DNA of 18,665 bases, from contig JAOUFL010000013.1 in assembly GCA_029858245.1 (NCBI GenBank), positions 1 to 18,665 of the forward strand, read 5' to 3'. The position numbers were made by a program, and so were the translations under genes. Origin of the DNA: Candidatus Zixiibacteriota bacterium. GTDB lineage: Bacteria; Zixibacteria; MSB-5A5; RBG-16-43-9. The notes below the pieces were generated by a model. That model made no database searches and was not told the DNA's origin. It was given only the letters and a program-made list of their open reading frames with translations. Position 1 is the first letter of the stretch. Each line of letters starts with the position of its first letter. Shown in pieces: positions 7,530 through 15,731 of this stretch.

Positions 7530-8324
7530 ATGAAATTTAAATTATTCTGGATTATATATGTTATCTTTTTCTTGAACCTTGTTTTTTCAGGATGTGATAA
7601 ATTTAAAAAGGGAGAAGGTATGAAAATAATTTTTCTGCACCACAGCACCGGCGAGGTAATCTGGAAGGGAGGGGTTCCCCAGTGGTTTGAAAATTATAAC
7701 AGGGAAAACCGCACAAACTACAAAATCGAAGAGCAGGTTTTTCCCAAGACCTCACCCTATGGCTGGAAAAACTACCCTTTTGATTACTATAATATCTGGG
7801 TTAAAAATGCCGGGGATATACCCTTTATGAGCGAGCCTACCCTGGAGATTTTAACCAAAAATTATGATGTTATCGTATGGAAGCATTGCTTTCCGGTAAG
7901 CAAATTAATGGAGGATACAGGCAACCCGGAAATAAACTCAGAGGAAAAAAGGATGGAAAACTACAAACTCCAGTATGAAGCTTTGAAACAGAAAATGCGA
8001 CAGTTTCCCAAAAACAAGTTTATCCTCTGGACCGGTGCCGCATTAGTCAAAAACGCTACAGACGAAAAAACCGCTAAACGAGTAAAAGAGTTTTTTGACT
8101 GGGTGAAAAACCAGTGGGACAAGAAAGGGGATAATATCTTTTTCTGGGATTTCTACGAGCTGGAAACCGAAGGTGGACTTTATCTGAAAGACGAATACGC
8201 CTTTAGTCCGAGCAACTCCCACCCCAATGAGAAATTCTCCCGGAAAGTAGCACCTCTTTTCTGTCAAAGAATTGTAAATGTGATTCAAGATAAAGGAGAT
8301 AGCACCAGTTTAACCGGGAAATAA
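7530..8324 (+). CDS. Lipoprotein, possible SGNH/GDSL-like hydrolase
   Basis: 264 residues. A lipoprotein signal peptide ends at FSGC (Cys22), so the protein should be membrane-anchored outside the cytoplasm. The mature part begins with IIFLHHSTG (33-41), a first-strand motif like that of proteins often annotated as SGNH/GDSL hydrolases, with Ser39 as candidate nucleophile. Later landmarks are VIVWKHC (114-120), FILWTGA (164-170), IFFWDFYE (203-210) and NSHPN (229-233), where His231 would be the catalytic His. The usual Asp three residues before that His is not there (Ser228), so the hydrolase assignment is tentative. It is the first gene of a plus-strand run with an amidohydrolase and two glycosyltransferases, 58 bp from the next. 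CGGAG lies 11 nt upstream of the ATG. No family can be named with certainty. Confidence 0.75.
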   Translation: MKFKLFWIIYVIFFLNLVFSGCDKFKKGEGMKIIFLHHSTGEVIWKGGVPQWFENYNRENRTNYKIEEQVFPKTSPYGWKNYPFDYYNIWVKNAGDIPFMSEPTLEILTKNYDVIVWKHCFPVSKLMEDTGNPEINSEEKRMENYKLQYEALKQKMRQFPKNKFILWTGAALVKNATDEKTAKRVKEFFDWVKNQWDKKGDNIFFWDFYELETEGGLYLKDEYAFSPSNSHPNEKFSRKVAPLFCQRIVNVIQDKGDSTSLTGK

Positions 8325-8382
8325 CTTTTTGAATCAATCCCTGAGCAAAATAAATAACTTCTCACCCTTTAGTAAATAAGAG

Positions 8383-9708
8383 ATGAGAGAACAAATTCTA
8401 ATTAAGAATGTCAATTTGCTTGATGTAAAGGAGGGGGTCTTACGAGAAAATCTGGATATTTTAATTGAGGATCAGATAATAAAGGAAGTAGGCAAATTAT
8501 ATTTTGCAGATAAAGAAAACGTAAAAACGATAGATTGCTCCGGTAAATTTGCCCTGCCCGGGCTTTTCGAGTGCCACTCCCATCTGAGTGTTTTAACCAA
8601 CCAGCCGGAAAAAGACAGAGAGGAGATACTGGAGGAGTGTGGAATTGCAGGTGGAAGCCTTTCAGAGGTACTGGAAAAGCAGGTGCTAAAAAAATTTGTG
8701 GAGAAGGGAATCACCCAGGTGCGGGATTGTGGGGGACCGATTGAAACCTTAAGGGGATTAAAAGATAAAATATCATCCCGGGAATATATGGGACCTGAGC
8801 TTTTCTATTCTGGACCCGTGCTGGAGAAAAGCCCCTTAAGAGCAGAGCAGATGAACCAGCGCTGGCCTGGCTGGAGTGTGGCTGTTGATACCCTGCAGGA
8901 TGCAGAAAACATAATCCAGCAAATCTCTAAAGAGGATGCAGCTCTGGTTAAAACCTTCAGTAAATTTGATTTCGATGTTCTAAAACATCTGTTAGATAAA
9001 ACCAGAGAGTTCAACCTGCCAGTTACCCATGACCCGGGTCCCACCTTTTTCCATTCCATTCCAGTGGACGTAGCAATTGATTTGGGTATAAGATGCATTG
9101 AGCATGGAAAATCACCCTGGTATATAGTATTGAAGGATGGTTTAAAATCCGAACATGATAAACTCTTCGATTCCTCTCCAGAAAATAAGGAAGCTTTTAT
9201 CAACCGGATGTTTGACCTGGGTGTCGATTCTATCTCGGCGACTAAATTGAAATCGTTAGGGAACAGGATGCTTGAAAACCAGGTCTATTTCTGTCCGACT
9301 TTACATGTTTTCAAGCGTTATTCCGAACATCCCGAGGAATTCAATCCAGATGAGCTGGATAAGTTCAGAAAACGTTTTGAGATCCTGCTAAAGATCGGAG
9401 GAGTTATCACCAAAGAATTTATCCGGCAGGGAATCAAGATCCTTGTAGGACAGGATGGATATAATCCTTTATTCACCTTTGACGAGATGCAATTACTAAA
9501 GGAGCTTGATCTTTCAGAATGGGAGATCATCAAAGGGGCAACTTTACATCCTGCCCAATGGCTGGGAGTTGACCATAAATTTGGCTCTGTCTCTCCGGGT
9601 AAAAGTGCCAATATCTTAATCCTGAATAAGAACCCGCTGGAGGATATAGTTAACCTGAAAACCACCCATATGGTCCTGAAGGATGGGAAAATAGTGTTTA
9701 AGGGATAA
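8383..9708 (+). CDS. Metal-dependent amidohydrolase (imidazolonepropionase-like family)
   Basis: 441 residues with the full amidohydrolase plan: an N-terminal beta domain (1-57), LPGLFECHSHL (58-68) giving the HxH metal ligands His65 and His67, LVKTF (188-192) with Lys190 as candidate carboxylated ligand, VTHD (214-217), CIEHG (238-242), VGQDG (355-359) with the strand-8 Asp358, and a C-terminal return to the beta domain (GSVSPGKSANILIL). Family members hydrolyse cyclic amides, dipeptides or similar C-N bonds; the substrate cannot be read from the sequence. No signal peptide is present, so it acts in the cytosol. The residue between Glu63 and His65 is Cys, where Asp or similar is common. The ATG has only a weak AAGAG close upstream. 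It lies 35 bp before the glycosyltransferase gene, but a shared pathway is only inferred. Confidence 0.9.
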   Translation: MREQILIKNVNLLDVKEGVLRENLDILIEDQIIKEVGKLYFADKENVKTIDCSGKFALPGLFECHSHLSVLTNQPEKDREEILEECGIAGGSLSEVLEKQVLKKFVEKGITQVRDCGGPIETLRGLKDKISSREYMGPELFYSGPVLEKSPLRAEQMNQRWPGWSVAVDTLQDAENIIQQISKEDAALVKTFSKFDFDVLKHLLDKTREFNLPVTHDPGPTFFHSIPVDVAIDLGIRCIEHGKSPWYIVLKDGLKSEHDKLFDSSPENKEAFINRMFDLGVDSISATKLKSLGNRMLENQVYFCPTLHVFKRYSEHPEEFNPDELDKFRKRFEILLKIGGVITKEFIRQGIKILVGQDGYNPLFTFDEMQLLKELDLSEWEIIKGATLHPAQWLGVDHKFGSVSPGKSANILILNKNPLEDIVNLKTTHMVLKDGKIVFKG

Positions 9709-9743
9709 GTTTCTATCATAGATAAAAGGAAAGGGCAAAAAAT

Positions 9744-10964
9744 ATGAAAATCACTATGGTAATTCCCTCTTACTGGGCAAGGGAAAGTAAAGTCGGCTGG
9801 AAAAAAGGTGATGCCATCTACGACCATCCCACTCCACTGGATAAAGAAGGGACACTCCTGGGAACTATAAAAAGCATGGAGATACTTAAAGATAAGGATT
9901 TTCAATTAGTGATAATTGCGGTTCCCACAGCAGAGGAAATAGGGAAAGAGGTTGAGAATAATTGCAAAAAGATCATCGATTCAACCTCCATCGGAGTTGA
10001 TATATTACTATTCGGATCTTCCCATCAAAAGGAAATTCACGATTTTTTCTTACGGGAAGGTAAGGACGAGTATGCAGATTTAGTCAAGCTGCATGGTTAT
10101 TCCAACATTCGAAATCTGTGCACTTTTATTTCTCATGTCCTGGGTTCAGATGTGGCGGTGCTAATCGATGATGATGAGATATTTGAGGATCCCGATTTTA
10201 TGACAAAGGCAAGGGAATTCATCGGCCGGGAGATAAATGAGAAGAAAGTTTATGCAGTAGCAGGATATTACCTTCAGGCAGATGGAGACTATCATGTAAA
10301 AAGGGAGTTCAAGCCCTGGATGAAACACTGGGACCAGTATGAGAGGATGAACCAGGCATTCGATAAAATCATTGGAGCTGATCCCAGATTAAAACAGACT
10401 TCTTTCGTCTTCGGTGGGAATATGGCCATTCACCGAAATCTCTTCACCCGAATTCCCTTCGATCCCTATGTGCCCAGAGGTGAGGATATTGATTTTCTGA
10501 TCAATGCCAAGATGTTTGGATTTTCTTTCTTTCTGGACAATCAGCTTGCCATCAAACACCTTGCGCCTCCCAAAACCCATCCAGTCTGGATGAGGCTGAG
10601 GGAGGATATTTATCGCTTTGTGTATGAGAGAGCTAAAATTCAAAGCCAGAAGGAGGTTGAAGGCATGACTAAGGTACATGCGGAAGAATTCGATCCCTAT
10701 CCCGGCTGTTTTTTGAAAGACGACCTGGAGGAGAAAATCGAAAAAGCCTGTAAGAGCTTATCTGAGGAATACCTCTTACTGGGAGACAAAAACGGAAGCC
10801 AGGAAGCATTAAGGAATATCCAGATATCAAAAACTGATGCCGTACCAAATTTCGATCCCTTTGAAAAGCTCTGCCAGCTTCAAAAACGCTGGAAGGAAAT
10901 GATGGAGTATACCAGCCAAGAGGAAATTAGTTCTAAATTAAAAAAAATAGTTGAAGGAAGGTAA
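9744..10964 (+). CDS. GT-A fold glycosyltransferase (family 2-like)
   Basis: 406 residues, no signal peptide or membrane segment. It opens with KITMVIPSYWARES (2-15), a typical beta-1 nucleotide-sugar strand. VAVLIDDDEIFEDP (137-150) carries the metal-binding DDD (142-144). FGGNMAIHR (223-231) and VPRGEDIDF (243-251) give the acceptor region with a candidate catalytic ED pair, followed by IKHLAPP (270-276), where His272 may complete metal binding. The C-terminal 120 residues are helical and charged. In GT-A enzymes these elements transfer a sugar from a nucleotide donor; donor and acceptor are unknown. AAGGAAAGG stands upstream of the ATG. The next glycosyltransferase starts 2 nt after its stop, so the two are very probably cotranscribed and act on the same glycan. 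N-terminal motifs show loose similarity to mannosylglycerate-synthase-type enzymes; not pressed. Confidence 0.82.
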   Translation: MKITMVIPSYWARESKVGWKKGDAIYDHPTPLDKEGTLLGTIKSMEILKDKDFQLVIIAVPTAEEIGKEVENNCKKIIDSTSIGVDILLFGSSHQKEIHDFFLREGKDEYADLVKLHGYSNIRNLCTFISHVLGSDVAVLIDDDEIFEDPDFMTKAREFIGREINEKKVYAVAGYYLQADGDYHVKREFKPWMKHWDQYERMNQAFDKIIGADPRLKQTSFVFGGNMAIHRNLFTRIPFDPYVPRGEDIDFLINAKMFGFSFFLDNQLAIKHLAPPKTHPVWMRLREDIYRFVYERAKIQSQKEVEGMTKVHAEEFDPYPGCFLKDDLEEKIEKACKSLSEEYLLLGDKNGSQEALRNIQISKTDAVPNFDPFEKLCQLQKRWKEMMEYTSQEEISSKLKKIVEGR

Positions 10965-10966
10965 AA

Positions 10967-12181
10967 ATGAATCTGCTTTTCCTGCCAAAACTACTACCCA
11001 GAAAAGACATCATCGGCGGACCCATCTTGATTTATCACAGAATTAAAAACCTCTCCAGAATGGGACACCAGATAACCCTGATTACACCGGCTTATGACGA
11101 GCAGGACAGGAAAGACAAAAGCCTCGAGCCCTTTTGTGAGAAAATCATTAAGATGGACTCAACCAAGCAAAGGTCAGAGGAGGAAATTGAAGAGCTTTAT
11201 AAGAGATTCAATGGGGGAAGACCCAGATTCTTCTTAAGTGGAGATGGTGGATTTAATCAAAGAATTGAGGATGCCTTCAAAGCTGTTTTAAAAGAAAAAC
11301 ACTTCGAGGCCATCATTGCAGAATATTCTATGATGGGACAGTATATAGAGGCGAATTCTGATTTTATATCCAAAGATACAATGAGCATAATCTCCGTGCA
11401 CGAAAGTTATACCAAAGCTTTTAAACTTAGAGCGGAAAGAGGAGAGAATATAAGTGAGGATATTCTAAAAGAGTTATTTACCTATGAGTTTAAGATGTAC
11501 ATAAAGGCTGACATAATCCTAACTTTAACAAAAGAAGATGCAGAAATCTTGATAGATTATGCCCCTCAGTTAACAAATAAAATCAGAATAATCCCGCATG
11601 GAGTCGATACAGACTTTTATATACCGCCGAAAGAGAATATCTGGAATAGGAATACTAAAAATATCCTTTATTTAGGTAATTACCAGCATTATCCCAATGT
11701 AGACGCAGTAAAAAATTTCGTAAATAATTGCTGGGTAAAAATCTTAAGACAAGTGCCGGATGCTCAGTTTTTCGCCATCGGATATAAATCACCTCCTGAG
11801 CTTTTTGATTTAAAAAATAACTATGAAAACATTACCATACAACAGGGTGGGGATAATGAGAACGTGAGAAGGATTTACTGGAAAAGTGACATTATGGTAG
11901 CACCCATTGCCCTGGGCACAGGCTTCAGGGGCAAGCTCTTAGAAGCTATGGCCTGTGGGCTCCCTGTGGTAGCAACAAAACTTGCCACCTTTGGCATTAA
12001 TCCTGAAAATGAAGTTAATATGTTTGTGACTGATGATTACAACCTTTTCTCCGATTATGTGATCAGGCTTTTAAAAGATACAAACCTGAGAAGAAAAACC
12101 TCCCGGGCATCCTTGGAACTGGCTCAAAAATTCGACCACCGAAATGCTGCTATGAAGTTAGATCAGGTTTTAAAAGAATAG
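10967..12181 (+). CDS. GT-B fold glycosyltransferase (GT4-type)
   Basis: 404 residues in two Rossmann-like halves. The N-terminal half has LLFLPKLLPR (3-12), GGPILIYHRIKNLSRMGH (17-34) and SVHESY (143-148). The hinge is RIIPHGVDTDFY (207-218). The donor-binding half has ILYLGNYQHYPN (233-244), DIMVAPIALGTGFRGKLLEA (308-327) and MACGLPVV (328-335), the classical GT4 donor-site signature with Glu326. It resembles the stp1-type sugar transferases of exopolysaccharide systems, though the match is from memory. It would extend a glycan with a nucleotide-activated sugar at the cytosolic membrane face. GGAAGG precedes the ATG inside the end of the upstream gene. No strong terminator follows; T-rich sequence at 12211-12218 and the hairpin-dense spacer beyond could end transcription. 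Confidence 0.9.
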   Translation: MNLLFLPKLLPRKDIIGGPILIYHRIKNLSRMGHQITLITPAYDEQDRKDKSLEPFCEKIIKMDSTKQRSEEEIEELYKRFNGGRPRFFLSGDGGFNQRIEDAFKAVLKEKHFEAIIAEYSMMGQYIEANSDFISKDTMSIISVHESYTKAFKLRAERGENISEDILKELFTYEFKMYIKADIILTLTKEDAEILIDYAPQLTNKIRIIPHGVDTDFYIPPKENIWNRNTKNILYLGNYQHYPNVDAVKNFVNNCWVKILRQVPDAQFFAIGYKSPPELFDLKNNYENITIQQGGDNENVRRIYWKSDIMVAPIALGTGFRGKLLEAMACGLPVVATKLATFGINPENEVNMFVTDDYNLFSDYVIRLLKDTNLRRKTSRASLELAQKFDHRNAAMKLDQVLKE

Positions 12182-12254
12182 ATAAAGGCAATTCATGAAT
12201 CGCTACTACAATTTTTTTCTGCACATTTAACGGAACTGATTTTCAGCCTATAGT

Positions 12255-12296
12255 AAATCAGGAGCCCTGTGCTCCTGACTTCGTTCTCCTGATTTC
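12255..12296. repeat. Three-armed inverted repeat (alternative hairpins)
   Basis: AAATCAGGAG (12255-12264) pairs perfectly with CTCCTGATTT (12287-12296) over 10 bp. It can also pair through TCAGGAGC (12258-12265) with GCTCCTGA (12271-12278), over 8 bp with a 5-nt loop. The two folds exclude each other. Confidence 0.65.
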
Positions 12297-12310
12297 TAAA
12301 CCTCCCCTTT

Positions 12311-12335
12311 ATCCCCTCCTTAAAAAGGAGGGGAT
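12311..12335. repeat. 11-bp perfect hairpin
   Basis: ATCCCCTCCTT (12311-12321) and AAGGAGGGGAT (12325-12335) with a 3-nt A loop. The stem is very stable, but neither flank has a T-tract, so it is not an obvious terminator. Confidence 0.75.
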
Positions 12336-12343
12336 AACATTCT

Positions 12344-12366
12344 CCCTCTCCTTTCCAGGGAGAGGG
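12344..12366. repeat. Hairpin, CCCTCTCC/GGAGAGGG
   Basis: An 8-bp stem, 12344-12351 with 12359-12366, and a 7-nt loop. It lies 9 bp after the previous hairpin and is followed by TGGGGTTG. Confidence 0.6.
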
Positions 12367-12378
12367 TGGGGTTGAAAA

Positions 12379-12395
12379 TCCCGCCAGAGGCGGGA
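12379..12395. repeat. Hairpin, TCCCGCC/GGCGGGA
   Basis: A 7-bp GC-rich stem with loop AGA. Confidence 0.6.
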
Positions 12396-12459
12396 GTGAG
12401 GTCCATTCAAATTATCTGCTCAAAAAGATAAAAAATAAAATAAATCAGAAAAACAAAAT

Positions 12460-12486
12460 GGGATAGGACGGGACAAGCCCTATCCC
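12460..12486. repeat. Hairpin, GGGATAGG/CCTATCCC
   Basis: An 8-bp stem (12460-12467 with 12479-12486) and an 11-nt loop containing ACGGGACAAG. This resembles a dispersed repeat unit, which needs genome-wide comparison. Confidence 0.55.
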
Positions 12487-12519
12487 TACAAAAATCCACT
12501 TTTAAAAAAACTATAGAAG

Positions 12520-12538
12520 AAAAAAATCCCGGGATTTT
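12520..12538 (-). terminator. Palindrome and T-tract overlapping the DUF5916 stop codon
   Basis: A perfect 16-bp palindrome AAAATCCCGGGATTTT (12523-12538) overlaps the TAA stop. On the minus strand it runs into further T residues and then CTTC. With a CCGG loop it would form a short stem plus U-tract, a plausible weak intrinsic terminator. Confidence 0.5.
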
Positions 12539-14987
12539 ACAGGCTCCACCAGTAATTGAGCTTGATCAGGAAGACGTTGTTCGGTACAGTGTCGAAGAGG
12601 TATTTCAAATCCCCTTGATAATACGCATCACCAAAAAGCTTTAGATTACCTATGCCACTATCATAGGTTTCCCGGGACTGAGTCCAGACTAAAAATAAGG
12701 TGCTGCCCGGCCTGTATTCCCATCTTAAAACTACATTGGAGTTAAAGGATGTCCATTTAAAATCAGGCTGTTCTATTCTTTCATTGTAAACAGTTGAATC
12801 TACATACTCGAAATTATCGGGGGGGACAAGTTTTTTGAAATTCTTGTAATCTACAGCCGCAAAAAAAGGCTGAGCATAAACCTGCAGGGTCAGATTTTTG
12901 GTAAAGGTAAAAGTTCCCCGTATGGTCATATTGAACTGCTCCACTTCCTGTTCTCCAAAGATATCATCCGTTCTGTTCCCCTCCACATCCTCCAGGTAGG
13001 TCAGCCATCTGGAAATCCCTTTTTTATGGGTATAGCCAGGAGCCAAGCTGAATTCCAGATTGGACCTGGGTTGAAAATTAAGCCCTAAGCTGTAGCTAAT
13101 ATAATGCCCATCCCAGTTATCTCCTCCCTCTATGAAGGGATTGACTTGCCACCACTTCCGGCTGTCAGTATTAAACCAGATCCACCAGTTCTGTCCAACC
13201 GGGATTGGAGCGGGCGGTCCTGCCCTGGTCTCCCAGGGAGAATAGATATTATCGAAATCGGCCCAGATTCCACCACCCAGATACCAGAAGTTCGTCAGCT
13301 CAATTTGAAAGTTGTAGTTTCCACCCCGGGTCATTTTCAATCCGGAGAGATTGTCAGCCAGCTCGATATTGAGGTTATGCCAGGTTTTTCTTATAATCCA
13401 CCAATTCTTGGTTGTGCGGTACTGCAACCAGCCGTAGATTTGTCTGAAATCATCATGATTCAAGAATCCCAGATGATTAATGTTCAAGCCTCTATCCAAG
13501 TAGAGCCCCTCAACTGCTCCCCGGATATATTCCCCTCCATCCTTACCCAGACGCATCCACATACCCCAGCCATTATCATCATTATTTTTTGAACCTATCA
13601 GGTGTCCTGCGGTTTGATAGTCGCCATTTCTAAGGCGCAGAGTCCAGTCCACTCCCCCGGTGTAAGCAGGATATGAACTTTTTTGATTAACTGCTGTTGC
13701 CATAACACCGATAGTTGAATTCTTCAAAACATCCTGCATAACCCGTGCTATAAAATAATTGGCTTCCGGCTCAACCACCTCTTTTCTCCGATAACCATCC
13801 TCATCTATGAACTCTGCTTCTTCCTTTTGAGTCACTGCCTCTAAGACACCAATGGATGTGCCACCACTTGTCTTTCCGCTTACCTTACCCGCAAACAAAA
13901 TTGAGGTGGCATTTGGTCTGTTTAAATAGTGATCCACATCATCCGGCCATAAAGAAGGGCTTTTCCCTATTCTGCGGGAATAGAAAAGGTCAAAAGGGGT
14001 CTCGAAAATCTTGAATCCCTCTAAGAAAAAGGGGCGTTTTTCCGGATAAGAAGTCTCGAAAACGGATAGATTCAAGATGGTCTCGTCTGCCTCCACCTGT
14101 CCGAAATCAGGATTGACTGTGGCATCCAGGGTGATATTGGAGGTGATGCCGTATTTTAAATCCAGCCCCAGGTTTCCAAAGAAATCCCTTCCGTCCGGAT
14201 TCCCCAAACTCTTCGGCTCTGTATTTTCATAAGAGACCAGATAAGGTAAAATCTCCAGCCTCTTTGGAGGAGTAATGTTTTTCAGTCCCTTCAGATGTCC
14301 GAAATAAGAGACAAACCCATTGGCTTTTTCCGGGATATATATCCACCGGCCCAGCTCGTTCTTACGACTGATGTTACGGCTGCAATAGAATCCCCAGACA
14401 GGATTTTCCTCAGAGGCAAAACGCAGGCACTGAAAGGGTATTCTGTACTCTGCTACCCAGCCCCAATCTGTTATGCGGGCTGCCACATCCCAGACTGCAT
14501 CCCAGGATTCATCTGACCAGTTATCGTTGTAGTAGTACGTATCCTTCTGGGTTCCGGAGGCATAAACCGAAAAAGCATATGCGGTCTGGTGGTCATGATG
14601 GCTGTCTATTATCACATGGGCTATATCCGCTTCTACGCTCCTGTCCCTTCTGGTCAAACGGTTGATTATCTTATCCGGCTCCGAATCGAACATTTCCATA
14701 CCCACATACAGCGCCTTATCATCATAAGCTACCCTGACAAAAGTGGATTCAGAGGCAGGTTTTCCCTCATCCGGCTGGTATTGTATGAAATCACCTGAGC
14801 GGGGGACTTTCTGCCAGAAATCCTCATCTAATATCCCATCAATTTTTGAATTGCTGTTTATGTGAACAGCAGTAATGCTTTTAACCGTATCATCCGCTAT
14901 CTCTTCTCCCCATAAATCAACTGAACTAAAGCACAGGAGAAAAAGAAACATTGACAAAATACTTAATCTCCACTTCACAACAAACAT
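12537..14987 (-). CDS. DUF5916 outer-membrane protein with CBM9-like N-terminal domain
   Basis: 816 residues from the ATG at 14987. An ATG at 14999 would add four residues, but the strong GGAGGG site (14992-14997) overlaps that codon and is correctly spaced for 14987. Residues 1-27 form a signal peptide. Residues about 40-210 resemble CBM9-type beta-sandwich domains (DGILDEDFWQKV, VRVAYDDKALYVGMEM, WVAEYRIPFQCLRF). From about 235 on it is DUF5916, recognised by NPDFGQVEADE, the FETSYPEKRPFFLEG block and LFYSRRIG, then alternating amphipathic strands with many Trp/Tyr to the end. Family members are predicted outer-membrane barrels of unknown function, common in Bacteroidetes and related phyla. 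Carbohydrate binding is inferred only from the N-terminal resemblance. It is transcribed alone, convergent with the glycosyltransferases and divergent from the DUF3795 gene. Confidence 0.92.
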   Translation of the reverse strand: MFVVKWRLSILSMFLFLLCFSSVDLWGEEIADDTVKSITAVHINSNSKIDGILDEDFWQKVPRSGDFIQYQPDEGKPASESTFVRVAYDDKALYVGMEMFDSEPDKIINRLTRRDRSVEADIAHVIIDSHHDHQTAYAFSVYASGTQKDTYYYNDNWSDESWDAVWDVAARITDWGWVAEYRIPFQCLRFASEENPVWGFYCSRNISRKNELGRWIYIPEKANGFVSYFGHLKGLKNITPPKRLEILPYLVSYENTEPKSLGNPDGRDFFGNLGLDLKYGITSNITLDATVNPDFGQVEADETILNLSVFETSYPEKRPFFLEGFKIFETPFDLFYSRRIGKSPSLWPDDVDHYLNRPNATSILFAGKVSGKTSGGTSIGVLEAVTQKEEAEFIDEDGYRRKEVVEPEANYFIARVMQDVLKNSTIGVMATAVNQKSSYPAYTGGVDWTLRLRNGDYQTAGHLIGSKNNDDNGWGMWMRLGKDGGEYIRGAVEGLYLDRGLNINHLGFLNHDDFRQIYGWLQYRTTKNWWIIRKTWHNLNIELADNLSGLKMTRGGNYNFQIELTNFWYLGGGIWADFDNIYSPWETRAGPPAPIPVGQNWWIWFNTDSRKWWQVNPFIEGGDNWDGHYISYSLGLNFQPRSNLEFSLAPGYTHKKGISRWLTYLEDVEGNRTDDIFGEQEVEQFNMTIRGTFTFTKNLTLQVYAQPFFAAVDYKNFKKLVPPDNFEYVDSTVYNERIEQPDFKWTSFNSNVVLRWEYRPGSTLFLVWTQSRETYDSGIGNLKLFGDAYYQGDLKYLFDTVPNNVFLIKLNYWWSL

Positions 14988-15311
14988 TTTACCCTCCATT
15001 CCAAAGCTGATCTTAACTGATGTCCATATTCACAAATTATTATTGTCTACTGCATACTCCCAAATATAGAACTGGAGGAGAAACAAAAAAGAGAAACTTT
15101 ACAAGCGGTGAATAGGAGTTTTAAAAGGTTGATTTGTCCCAAATGCATACTCCCAACTTTCTTTTCCATATATTAATATACTATTGCAACAGAAAAAAAG
15201 TTTCATTTTTTTAAATGGGCTAAAGAAGTCTTCTTACCCTTAATAATAGCAGGATAACTGACAAATCAATTTCTTAAAAAAAGCGTATGATTATTCAGAA
15301 AAGGAAAAAGT
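14988..15311. other. Divergent intergenic region with direct and inverted repeats
   Basis: AT-rich spacer between the starts of the DUF5916 and DUF3795 genes. It holds two identical 13-mers TGCATACTCCCAA (15051-15063 and 15146-15158), and a 10-bp inverted pair TTGATTTGTC (15131-15140) and GACAAATCAA (15260-15269). No convincing -35/-10 pair was found on either strand; TATGAT at 15286-15291 is a possible plus-strand -10. Confidence 0.5.
14992..14997 (-). promoter_or_regulatory. Ribosome binding site deciding the DUF5916 start
   Basis: GGAGGG on the minus strand lies a few nucleotides before the ATG at 14987 and overlaps the earlier in-frame ATG at 14999, which has no such site. This favours the shorter protein. 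Confidence 0.7.
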
Positions 15312-15710
15312 ATGAAAGTAATTTTAGGCAGATGCGGTTATAGATGTGATCTATGTGCAGCCCGTTCCAAAGACCCTGAAGTCAGACAGAAACTTGTGGA
15401 TGGCTGGAGAAAATATTTAGGTCACCAAATGTATACTCTAGAGAACGTGCAGTGTGATGGGTGTATGAGTGAGGGAAAGCTGGCTGATAAAAGCTGTCCG
15501 GTCAGACCCTGTGTCGTTGATAAGGGCATAGAAAATTGTGCTTACTGTGATGAATATATTTGTGATAAATTAAAAGATTTAATTTGCAGCCGTGAGAAAT
15601 TTTTAGCTCGTCTTGGTGATATCCCCGAGGAAGACTACAATCTTTGCCTGCGTCAGTTCGAAAGCGAACCGGAATTAAGGAAAATCCGAAAAACCTTAAA
15701 GAAAGAATAA
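15312..15710 (+). CDS. Cysteine-rich DUF3795-type protein
   Basis: 132 residues with twelve Cys: CGYRCDLC (8, 12, 15), CDGC (48, 51), Cys62, Cys67, CAYCDEYIC (76, 79, 84), Cys92 and Cys112. The order and spacing match DUF3795, a small family of unknown function thought to bind metal or iron-sulfur clusters through these Cys. No signal peptide, so cytosolic. AAGGA lies 8 nt before the ATG. The stop is 21 nt before the ATL gene, so the two are probably cotranscribed; a functional link with DNA-damage handling is unproven. Confidence 0.85.
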   Translation: MKVILGRCGYRCDLCAARSKDPEVRQKLVDGWRKYLGHQMYTLENVQCDGCMSEGKLADKSCPVRPCVVDKGIENCAYCDEYICDKLKDLICSREKFLARLGDIPEEDYNLCLRQFESEPELRKIRKTLKKE

Positions 15711-15731
15711 CCATTATTTTTATAGGATTGA

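Larger units (their letters stand above)
12182..12536. other. Convergent intergenic spacer rich in hairpins
   Basis: There is no gene in these 355 bases, which separate the end of the GT4 gene from the end of the convergent DUF5916 gene. The middle part (12255-12486) has five inverted repeats of different sequence, listed separately. The flanks are AT-rich. The GC-rich motif AGGGAGAGGGTGGGG and the CCCGCC..GGCGGG hairpin resemble interspersed noncoding repeats common in bacterial genomes. Confidence 0.7.

Noticed and set aside
13104..13592. 162-codon plus-strand open frame inside the DUF5916 gene
   Set aside because: Antisense shadow of a gene with strong family motifs; the Pro/Ile-rich translation has no recognisable domain.
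15258..15291. CTGACA and TATGAT as a promoter for the DUF3795 gene
   Set aside because: The spacer is 22 bp, too long for a sigma70 promoter.
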